Positions 55,976-64,000 of a stretch of DNA of 64,000 nucleotides are shown one piece after another. Under the pieces are notes generated by a model. The model saw only the letters and a program-made list of their open reading frames with translations. It searched no databases and was not told where the DNA came from. Origin of the DNA: Myoxocephalus aenaeus. Taxonomy: Eukaryota; Chordata; Actinopteri; Perciformes; Cottidae. The stretch is taken from assembly GCA_038501785.1 (NCBI GenBank), contig JBAMJR010000090.1, positions 100,001 to 164,000 on the forward strand. Direction: 5' to 3'. The position numbers and the translations under genes were made by a program. How positions within the stretch are numbered: the stretch's first letter is position 1; each line of letters opens with the position of its first letter.

Positions 55976-56904
55976 TGAACGGAGCGGCGGTGCCCGGTAG
56001 CCCGGAGCTCTCCTCCTCGTGCCCGCTGCCAGACTGGCGAGAGTTTTGTGAGCTCCATGCTCGAGCCTCGGCTGCAGACTTTGCTGACAAGTTCCAGCGC
56101 TTCCTATCGGAGAATCCGTGCTACGACTCTCCCGGCGCCGATGCCAGCTTCTCGCAACACTTTGCGAACCACTTCCTGGAGTGCTTCTCGGCAGCGCTGA
56201 CCCAGGCCCGGGAGAACCAGGCGTCCTCGCCGGGGGAGGACGGCGCCAACGCAGCACCCAAGTACAGCATCGTTCCTTTCCTGGGGATCCAGGGCTGCCC
56301 GCTGTCCTACGGTCACGACCTTTACCAGAGACGCAAGGACGCCGGGGCTTCAAGCGAATCCCTGGACAGCATGGACAGTGGAGGGGGAGGGATAGACGGG
56401 GGAGGCAATGGCACTGCCTCCCGGGGCCCCCAGTCAACCCACAAGGTGACTGCTTTGGGACAGTCTCGCAGCTCAGAGGACGTGTCGGTCAGCCACCCAA
56501 AGGCTCGCTTCAAGAAGGGCTTCTCCCTGAGGAACATGAGCCTCTGTGTGGTGGACGGGGTGAAGGAGATGTGGCACAGACGGGCCTCCCCTGAACCCGA
56601 CGGTCCCTCTGGAGCAAGGAGGGCTACCGGCGGAGGAGTGGGAGGAGGAGGAGGGGGAGGGGGAGGAGGGGAGGCTGCAGGGGGAGAGAAATGGTCCCAG
56701 AAGCTGCGGCTCCCTCGGGGTTCCCAGGGCCACAAGGCTGAGATGCTGGAGATCCAGAGGGAGGGAGCGCTGAGGTACATGGTGGCTGATGACACAAACT
56801 GCATGGGCGCTGCACAGTGGCAGAAGTGCCGCCTGCTGCTGAGGAAGACGAAGAGGGAGGAAGGGGGTGAGAGGTTCCTGCTGGAGTTCTACGTACCACC
56901 CAAG
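55975..56904 (+). CDS. sh2b2: SH2B2 first coding exon: dimerisation domain and start of PH
   Basis: A 310-codon exon. The start MNGAAVPGSPELSSSC matches the MNGA start of mammals. The dimerisation region reads DWREFCELHARASAADFADK, FQRFLSENPCYDSP and SFSQHFANHFLECF, with the Phe residues of the Phe zipper. Then come SRSSEDVSVSH, FKKGFSLRNMSLCVVDGVKE and MWHRRASPEPD, a Gly-only insert (about 56630-56685), and the PH domain start IQREGALRYMVADD...QWQKCRLLLRK. An upstream in-frame ATG at 55921 lies in the intron side of the acceptor and is rejected. Donor gtacac at 56905. Confidence 0.94.
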
Positions 56905-57573
56905 GTACACAAACACACGCAGACAAGGAGGAGAGTTAGGCAGAAAGTGGATCTAGAGCTGAAATGATTAGTTAGTTATTAATGGATGATTTGGAGAAAA
57001 AAAACAGCAACACAAACACATTTTTACATATGACATCCACAATCCCCCAGAAAACAGAAAACAAAGTAAGATGCAGGGTGTAGTGTCCAGACCACTTAAA
57101 CATGATCTTAAAGTCTTGAGCCACTACTATCATAGCAAAAATAAATAAAAATACAGATGCAGTGAGGAACTCATTTGGTCAATGTTTAAAAGTAGGTGGA
57201 CAAGTGCGTTTTCAACTCTTCAAGACAAGTCAATTATGCATTAGACTTCAAGAATGTTTAACAAAATGATCAATACGTTAATAATTCATGAACATTATTA
57301 TTGGCTGCCCTGCGTACATCCCGGATATAAATGTAGCCTGAAAACCCAACCCCTCTGACCCCAAGTGAAGGCCAACCACTCACGTGAAAGCACACTTGAC
57401 ATTTTTCTATGTGGGATTTCCAGATCATCGCCCTGACCTTAACACGGCCATGAGGCTGAGCAGCGGAGGGCCTGTCAATCTGCAGTCCTTTCATCAGGGC
57501 TGGTGGGAATGTGGGGAGAAGCAGGGGGAGAGGGGGAGAGGGGTCAGGACAGGTGGGAGGCAAGGGGGGCGAA

Positions 57574-57617
<44 letters not shown>

Positions 57618-57645
57618 AGAGAGAGGGGGAGAGAGAGAGAGAGAG

Positions 57646-57705
<60 letters not shown>

Positions 57706-57781
57706 AGAGAGAGAGAGAGAGGGGGGGAGAGAGAGAGAGAGGGGGGAGAGAGAGAGAGAGGGGGGGAGAGAGAGAGAGAGG

Positions 57782-57831
<50 letters not shown>

Positions 57832-59205
57832 GCTGTTACATTGATTTCTGTAAGAGGCAGCAGATTGCAAAGATTCCCTTTCATGTGCAAAAAATAAATA
57901 TTGATTCGCTCCTCGTCTTTGGCAAACTGTCTGCAGTGACAAACTAAAAATAGAAACCCAAATAGTTTTTCTGAGTCACTCAAAAACTCTGCCAAACTCC
58001 GAGAGAGCCGCAGGGGGAACATATAACTTAATATGCTTCAGCAGTTTGATCTGTTATGTTCTATTAACTTCTACACGTGGGGAAATGATTATCAGCTGAG
58101 ATTAGGAGAAACTTCAGAGCAGCGGTTGCCGCTGAAGTGACACATTAATTAAACGCACACATCTCGACAGGCCTGCCCTGCAGACACGCTGGCTTGTTTT
58201 ATCGCTGCCGTCTTATTCGGGTCTTACAAATCATAGCAGTGCAGAGTCAACGGTGTCGGAAAGATAAACCGTCTCATAAAATCTCTCTCCGGCTGACCGG
58301 CCGTGGTTCAGTCCCTGTCAGAGCCATCGGTGGCTGCATGATGACGCAGCAGAAGGCCTCCAGACGACCCTCTCAGGCTCCTATGCAGTTAGTTAGTGTT
58401 TTATTTTCATTTGTCCAGGTTTGGAGATATCCATTCCTGAGATTTGCAGAAAATATTGATTTAAGGCTGCACGCACTAATCAATATTTTTTTATATTAAC
58501 AATAAATCAAATGATATGTGTAATGTGAGAGGGATCGCTTGCGATGAAAAACTCGTAGACAATTATTATCGGCCCTTACGTGTGTCTTTCAGCTCATTGT
58601 TTGTGTTTTATGCCCCCAACTTTACTGTTTACGGATCACTTCCACGACAGCAGAGTTAGAGACGAGCTGCTGAACACAGTGGAGCGTTCAGCAGCTAAAG
58701 AGACCAAAAACAGACCTGAAAGGAAAGTGTGCCAATATTGGATTTACGTTCATCAGTTGACCCGAAACATGCCATTCATTCTAATATTACTGCGTCTGCT
58801 CAATGTTTGAACAGTAAACTGTTTTCTAACAAGTCGACACAACAACTTGAAGCAAATACCTCAAAACTAAAATATATTGTTTCATTTGTTGTGTTACATT
58901 TTCGTAGATCAACCCTCAAAAAACCCACAGCACCGAATAGAAAGAATGACCACACTAAGTACACGCATACGGTCATCTGCACTGGTTAAGACTGGCTTGC
59001 ACCACATTTCAACTGTACAGGAAATGGTCGAACGGTTTAATACAGGAAGTGTTTTTTGACATCTGATCCAGAGAAAGGAATTGTGGGTGTGGATGGCAGC
59101 CAACTGCACGGGCAGATAGAGATGAGAACAGTGTTGCTCCAGACAGATCAGCTGATAAGCCTCTGCCAGACCATCAGTCAGCCTCCTTCTCGCTCTGCCT
59201 CTTCT

Positions 59206-59278
<73 letters not shown>

Positions 59279-62200
59279 CTCAATACCTCAAACACACTCA
59301 CTGGGTATGTCAAGATTATAGTCTGGAGCCAACTCTCTGCAGAGGGCAAATTGAGGCCAGGATGTTTTATTGTAAACTGTTTTATGTTTGTTACGGTCAG
59401 TCAGCGTGAATAATCGCTGAGAAGAGAAGCGCAGTGATGAAAGACGAGACGGCATGAAAACTCAGGGCGTGGAGTAATTTGTGCACATTGTGCAATCTTT
59501 TGGAAACTCTTCCCTACTCTTTTAATGTTGCCATGCAGTTAATTGCTGTAATATGTTGTACCATAGATTCAGACTGCATGTTGCCCCTTAATTATTGTTT
59601 GAAGTTCTGGAGAATTTGGTTGTGTTTAAACACTAAAGACAGGGGGAAGTGAAGCTATTCAAACCTGTACCACTAATTAAAAGCTCTACGTAGTAGTTTA
59701 AAAAGCTTCTACTTTTACAAGTGTTGCAGTTGCCTCCTACAGGATGTAATATAATAATTTATTTTAACTTTGGACCAGTCATAATTACATATTATGCTTT
59801 TAGGGGATATTACACAGGTGCCAAATTACAGTCCCACACATGGAGCGATGCACAGTTTTGTTGAGCCGACAATTAAAATAGTTTTCGTCTTCGTTTACCG
59901 TATTACATGTGTTTATCAGTCCACTGTGATATACATATGCATTATTGTCTGACATCTTTTAAAGCAGTGGCTCCCAACATGTTTAGCTTGTGACCCCTTA
60001 AAACCCCTAAAATATATACAATCTTAAGTATTTCCTGATTACATTCTATGACTTAACAAGTGATCACGGTTATGGTTTCATCAGAATAAACAATGCAGAT
60101 TCAATATAAACATACAGTAGCAGCAGAAGTTGTTTTTATAGTTCCTTTTATTCTGTATATGTTTGCGTGTTCACTTTAGTCCTCAAAGCCCAAAGTGAGC
60201 ATCCCTCTGTCAGCCATCGTGGAGGTGAGGACCACCATGCCGCTGGAGATGCCCGACAAGGACAACACTTTTGTTCTGAAGGTAGAAACTGCAACCATTT
60301 TACGATTTAACACAAGTGCACCTGCCTCAGTTTCAGATATGATTCTATACAAAAACAGGTTGATGGAAAACGAGCTCTCCCCTCATGCCCTTGCTGAGTT
60401 AAGATTGGACTTTCCCTGTTCTGTGCCTCTGAATAGAGCTCAGTGTGTGATCGCAGTGTTTGGCTGCTTCCACAGGTGGAAAATGGGGGAGAGTACATCC
60501 TGGAAACCATCGACTCGCTGCAGAAAAACTCCTGGGTTGCTGACATCCAGGACTGCATAGACCCTGGGTAAACCACCAGATAAATATTTGCTGTTGGCTG
60601 CAGATTGAGAGAAGAGAGGGAAAGGGTGGATGGGAAAGGGGAAACACACACAGTCATTAATCATCAAATTAGTGGAGTTTTTGACAGGTTGCTTTCGCAC
60701 AAACATGGCGAGCTTGCACCACTGACATTCCTCCTCAGTTTCCTGACGCAGGACGTGAACAGAAAGATTATTTGTGTCCTTGTTTGTAGGATTTGGATGT
60801 GTGTTAGGACTCTGTGATGTTTGTTTGCACACGTGTGTATGTGTATACGCTCTTGCGGTTCTCCTGACCTGCCTGCTTGTTTGCAGTGACAGCGGTGATG
60901 ACATCGAGCTGGCGTCGTGTCCTCATGGTCAGGCCTCCAAAGACAGCTCCATGGTGGCCTCTTGTAGCTGTGAGCTGCTGTCTGAGGGTGAGCAAAGACT
61001 CTTTTCAGTTTTTCTGCAGCACCTGCTTTATGCCATTTAAGTCTTTTGAGCCACATGAATTTGTTAAAATACAAAAAAACATCCAATGTGTTTAGGTGTG
61101 TATCGCGCTCCGGAGAGGTCGTGTCCGACAGCAGCAGAGCACTGCAGCGCCCCCTCTGTCCGCTGCAGGGAGCCCCCCTTCACCCAGCACCCGTCCCACA
61201 TGCCTTTAGAGCGCTTCCTGCAGTCCCACGAGGCCCAGGGCTCCAACTACTCTGCAGGTAACAACTCAAACATTTACTGTTCTCTGCCGGCAAGCAATTA
61301 CAGAAAAAGGATTACAGAAAACGTTGATTTGTTTTGACTCAGGTGGCAGTGAAGGAGCGAAAGAGTCAGATGGCGATGCCAGCCTGGCAGGTTACCCATG
61401 GTTCCACGGCACGCTGTCCCGTGTGCGTGCGGCTCAGTTGGTGCTGGCAGGCGGGGCCAGAAGCCACGGGCTCTTTGTGATTCGTCAGAGCGAGACGCGG
61501 CCGGGCGAGTACGTCCTCACCTTCAACTTTCAGGGCAAAGCTAAGGTGAGACAATTAAAGAGAGGAGAAATCATATTATTATTGATTGAACTCTTAGTTT
61601 TGTTATTTGTAAATGTTTTGACAGTTGTATTCAGGTTATGTATTCAATTTAGTTTCTAAAATATAAAAAGAGTCATTTTCATTTGACTTAAGTATAAGTA
61701 TATAATAAGTATTGAGTTTAAAGTGATATAAATATAGTCTGATATTTGAGAAAGCTGAAACCAGCATTTTTGTTTTACTTGATTACAGACTTAAAACAAT
61801 TGTTATTGATGGATTTAGTGTTCTTTAATTCATGAATTAACTTCATTTAGAATACATGCATCTCTCCTCCAAACTGCAGTTTAATTCACTCAGGCTTGTT
61901 CCAATGACACTTCAGCTCACAGCATATCTAGTTATCCGGCCCTGGAAAAGATGCAGTGATGTCAACACTTTGTGGTCTCTTATGTAACGCGATCCCTGCG
62001 CATCGCATCCTGCTCGCCGCCAGAGTCGAGGAAGCGTCAGCTGCCGCCTCTTCCTCTGGTGTCAGCCTTGGCATTCTGCTGCTCGGCTCCCACAGCGAGA
62101 CACCTTTCAGATAATGCCCTGACCTCTGTCCCGGTCTGCCTGTTTCAGGCGTTCACTTTGTCTTTGTTTGAATTATCTTTCCCTTCCCTCTCTCTTACCA

Positions 62201-64000
62201 CCTTTCTCTCCCTCTTAATTCCTTTGAATCACAAACTTTTCTCCCCCAACGTTAATATCCTATCTCTCCCTCCTTCCCTTCCTTCTCCCAGCATTTGCGC
62301 TTGTCGGTGAATGAGAACGGGCAGTGCCACGTCCACCACTTGTGGTTCCACACCGTGTCGGACATGTTGAGACACTTCCACGCCCACCCCATCCCCCTGG
62401 AATCTGGAGGCTCCGCTGACATCACGTTACGCTCCTATGTACAAGTGCAGCGAAGCTCCACGACAGGTACGCAACAAAATATAGGAAAACTTCTCACACG
62501 CCATGTTACACAAGCTTTAACCCGCCACAGCTACTGGAGAGATGCTCATCGGTTGATCAAAGGCCTAATGTTAAAAATAAAGGTGCATTACTCCACAGCT
62601 TCTTATGTCCTGATTAGATGCTTAATTGGTGCTTCATTAATATCAGGTGTGTTGGAAAGGTCAAACCATTCAGACTTAAGTTAAGGTCCCTGAAAACACA
62701 CAATATAGGTGTTTTATGTTATTTTAATGCATTAGCCCTCTGTTCAGGTGGAGCTATGTGTGAGATGACCTGAGGAGTCTGCTGCAGCTGCAGAATTAGA
62801 GAGATTAGGTTCCAGGGTAATTCATCTTTTTCATGGAAGACATTTTGACACATCACAGTGGGAGAAAAACAAGTGTAAATAATACAATTATGGATGGCTG
62901 AATTAAATGTAGCTGCTTGGTTTCAGGGATCTGGTATTCTGTCACTGCCTTCCAACTATTACAAGTAAAAAAAGGGCAGTGAAAAAGTCCCATTCGACCA
63001 CAAGGTCATTTCTGAAAACGTTAAAACTCACACAATATTTCTCAGTATGAGAGTCCTGATTTAAATTGTTTTACTTTATTTTCCAATGAGTTTCTGAAGA
63101 CTAGATAATCAGATAATAAATATGAGAGCATTGAGAGTTTCAAGATTTTAAAAGAGATGATAATGATCTGATTTCATATTTTACATAAACACAAACAAAT
63201 GTTGTTTTTTCAAAATAATGATATATGTTTCAAAGAAAATGTAAACTTGACAATTGTTCCTCAAACCCAAAGGGGAATGGAGGGCGATAGGAAACTTCCA
63301 GAAACTGAAATGCTCCTGCCCTCTGCTCTCCTGGCACGGCATGAATGCCCTCCTGTACCGGAGAGCGAGGGCCGATTCTACCGCAGGAGCTTTGCATGCA
63401 GGCCGAGCCTCCGGCCCCAACCCACCCTGGTGGTCACAAAGAGGTCCTCTGTCTCCTCCGACGCTGGACCTACACACACTCATGCACTCACTCCCATACA
63501 CACCGTGACATAGTGAGGGTTTGATTCAGCGGGTGAAAAGCTTCACTGACACACTGGAGAGGCGAGTCTTTGGCACCCGTGTTGTCGGTGTTATTGCCCA
63601 CCAAGAGAAAGCATATTAAAGGAGGCCCACGCTGTCTCTATTTGCTCTGCGAAGGAGCCTTTGGCTCTCGGTGTAAACCAACAATTATTAGCGGCTCAGA
63701 TTCATCTATTCTGTCTTCTATTTCTCTCTTCTTCCCACAATCTGCTACAGATGTGGCAGCGCCTCCAGTCCTCACCCCACCCAGGGATGCAGGCTGCTGG
63801 ACAGATTCAGCCCAGCCGGCTCTCCACCCTCCTGGGATCCCAGTGCCTGCAGGGCCCCCTCCCGATGCCCCGCTCTCCTCCAGCACCTCCTCCTCACCCA
63901 CCGCTCTTCCCTCCCTCTCCCGCAGCGACCCAGGTACTGGAGGAGGAGTGGGAGGAGGGCTACAGAGCCGGAGCAACAGCTCCGAGCGCCTGCTGGAGGC
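55975..64000 (+). CDS. sh2b2: SH2B2 (APS) signalling adaptor (spliced gene model, 3' end outside window)
   Basis: SH2B2/APS is a cytoplasmic adaptor that dimerises and links activated insulin, JAK2 and other tyrosine kinases to downstream partners such as Cbl. Coding exons are 55975-56904, 60180-60281, 60476-60567, 60887-60987, 61096-61257, 61343-61545, 62292-62466 and 63751-64000 (cut by the window). Phases agree, giving 671 complete codons. Order: N-terminal Phe-zipper dimerisation domain, SRSSEDVS and FSLRNMSLCVVDGV blocks, PH domain, SH2 domain, Pro/Ser-rich tail. Human SH2B2 is 632 residues, so this copy is longer, partly from Gly-rich inserts. SH2B1 is the main alternative; adjacency to CUX1 favours SH2B2. 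Confidence 0.93.
56955..57313. mobile_element. Degenerate MITE-like repeat
   Basis: The left end reads agagctgaaatgattagtta and the reverse complement of the right end agggcagccaataataatg. Both resemble the common teleost agggctgcaactaacgatta repeat also seen at 51053. Boundaries are uncertain. Confidence 0.35.
57570..57829. repeat. Long (GA)n / GGGAGA purine tract
   Basis: About 260 bp of almost pure purine on the plus strand, with (GA)n blocks separated by G runs. Confidence 0.95.
59211..59278. repeat. (CA)n microsatellite
   Basis: About 34 CA units. Confidence 0.95.
59965..60115. mobile_element. hAT-end-like fragment
   Basis: CAGTGGCTCCCAACATGTTT then agcttgtgacccct resembles the CAGTGGTTCCCAACCTTTTT-type terminus of vertebrate hAT nonautonomous repeats. 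No matching right end was found, so the extent is a guess. Confidence 0.4.
60180..60281 (+). CDS. sh2b2: SH2B2 PH-domain exon
   Basis: A 34-codon exon encoding SSKPKVSIPLSAIVEVRTTM and PLEMPDKDNTFVLK, near identical to human. The acceptor is ctttag ending 60179 and the donor gtagaa at 60282. Phase 0. Confidence 0.95.
60476..60567 (+). CDS. sh2b2: SH2B2 exon: C-terminal PH helix
   Basis: A 92-nt exon encoding VENGGEYILETIDSLQKNSW then VADIQDCIDPG, the C-terminal helix of the PH domain with its conserved Trp. The acceptor is ccacag ending 60475 and the donor gtaaac at 60568. Ends in phase 2. Confidence 0.94.
60887..60987 (+). CDS. sh2b2: SH2B2 linker exon (VASCSCELLSE)
   Basis: A 101-nt exon encoding DSGDDIELASCPHGQASKDS then SMVASCSCELLSE (human RVASCSCELLTD). 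The acceptor is tttgcag ending 60886 and the donor gtgagc at 60988. Phase 2 to 1. The 319-nt intron before it is unremarkable. Confidence 0.93.
61096..61257 (+). CDS. sh2b2: SH2B2 linker exon (MPLERFLQSHEA)
   Basis: A 162-nt exon encoding a Cys/Pro-rich linker (GVYRAPERSCPTAAEHCSAP) and the conserved SHMPLERFLQSHEAQGSNYS (human IHVPLETFLQTLESPGG). The acceptor is tttag ending 61095 and the donor gtaaca at 61258. Phase 1 to 1. Confidence 0.92.
61343..61545 (+). CDS. sh2b2: SH2B2 exon with N-terminal half of SH2 domain
   Basis: A 203-nt exon encoding YPWFHGTLSRVRAAQLVLAG, GARSHGLFVIRQSETRPGEY and VLTFNFQGKAK. LFVIRQSE is the FLVR-type motif, with the Arg that binds phosphotyrosine. The acceptor is actcag ending 61342 and the donor gtgaga at 61546. 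Confidence 0.97.
61546..62291 (+). other. SH2B2 intron
   Basis: A 746-nt intron ending in a long pyrimidine-rich tract (62155-62291). No element recognised. Confidence 0.55.
62292..62466 (+). CDS. sh2b2: SH2B2 exon with C-terminal half of SH2 domain
   Basis: A 175-nt exon encoding HLRLSVNENGQCHVHHLWFH, TVSDMLRHFHAHPIPLESGG and SADITLRSYVQVQRSSTT. It completes the SH2 domain. The acceptor is tctcccag ending 62291 and the donor gtacgc at 62467. Phase 0 to 1. Confidence 0.97.
62467..63750 (+). other. SH2B2 intron
   Basis: A 1.28-kb intron. No long microsatellite or recognisable mobile element. Short open frames at 63199-63513 have no identifiable homologue. Confidence 0.55.
63751..64000 (+). 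CDS. sh2b2: SH2B2 C-terminal exon (truncated by window)
   Basis: The exon opens DVAAPPVLTPPRDAGCWTDS and continues Pro/Ser-rich to LQSRSNSSERLLEA, matching human SARSRSNSAERLLEAV. The last codon is cut at the window edge. The conserved C-terminal Tyr that recruits Cbl (human NQYSFY) should lie just beyond. The acceptor is ctacag ending 63750. Confidence 0.93.
   Translation, partial: MWQRLQSSPHPGMQAAGQIQPSRLSTLLGSQCLQGPLPMPRSPPAPPPHPPLFPPSPAATQVLEEEWEEGYRAGATAPSACWR

Larger units (their letters stand above)
56905..60179 (+). other. SH2B2 intron with large GA tract and repeat copies
   Basis: A 3.3-kb intron. It contains a degenerate MITE-like copy (about 56955-57313), a GA/GGGAGA tract at 57570-57829, (CA)n at 59211-59278 and a hAT-end-like segment starting 59965. 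The long ORFs on either strand over the GA tract are artefacts. Confidence 0.6.

Noticed and set aside
55895..56926. Several long minus-strand ORFs opposite the first SH2B2 coding exon
   Set aside because: They are shadows of a GC-rich coding exon, with no recognisable domains. The plus-strand reading is clearly SH2B2.
57384..57947. 187-residue plus-strand ORF and 250-residue minus-strand ORF over the GA tract
   Set aside because: Composition is only ERERE or LSLSL from (GA)n, so they are repeat artefacts.

Overview
This is vertebrate nuclear DNA, almost certainly from a ray-finned (teleost) fish. It has multi-exon genes with GT-AG introns, very dense (CA/TG)n, (TA)n and (GA)n microsatellites, a Tc1-like transposon with a DD37E spacing, and several hAT-like or unclassified cut-and-paste elements. 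There is no bacterial or viral gene organisation. All recognised genes are on the plus strand.

Region 1 (1-38.8 kb) is the CUX1 locus, lacking only its first few exons. Twelve shared exons (282-21064) encode the coiled-coil N-terminal half. The phase-1 donor at 21064 can feed two endings. One is the transcription-factor ending (22308-29143), with cut repeat 1, a remnant of cut repeat 2, cut repeat 3 and the homeodomain. The other is the CASP ending (34732-38011), a coiled-coil Golgi membrane protein with a C-terminal transmembrane anchor. The spliced models are open throughout: 1332 codons including stop for CUX1 and 615 for CASP. Both lack about 60 N-terminal residues that lie upstream of the window. 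The main oddity is cut repeat 2. Only its C-terminal half is present, behind a 93-nt stop-free intron; the N-terminal half and the linker before it are absent.

Region 2 (38.8-47.6 kb) is intergenic, with microsatellites, an 18-bp minisatellite and a 987-bp inverted-repeat transposon that has an 8-bp target duplication and an internal hairpin. Region 3 (about 47.6-64 kb) is SH2B2 (APS): a probable noncoding first exon in a CpG-rich promoter region, an 8-kb intron, then eight coding exons for the dimerisation, PH and SH2 domains. The window ends inside the C-terminal tail. CUX1 next to SH2B2 matches the human 7q22 arrangement and mirrors the CUX2/SH2B3 pair.

Mobile DNA: a Tc1/mariner element with a broken transposase sits in a CUX1 intron inside a second, outer inverted repeat. 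A nonautonomous hAT-like element lies in the first CASP-specific intron. Weaker hAT or MITE-like copies lie in the intergenic region and the SH2B2 introns. No tRNA, rRNA, CRISPR array or other protein-coding gene was found.
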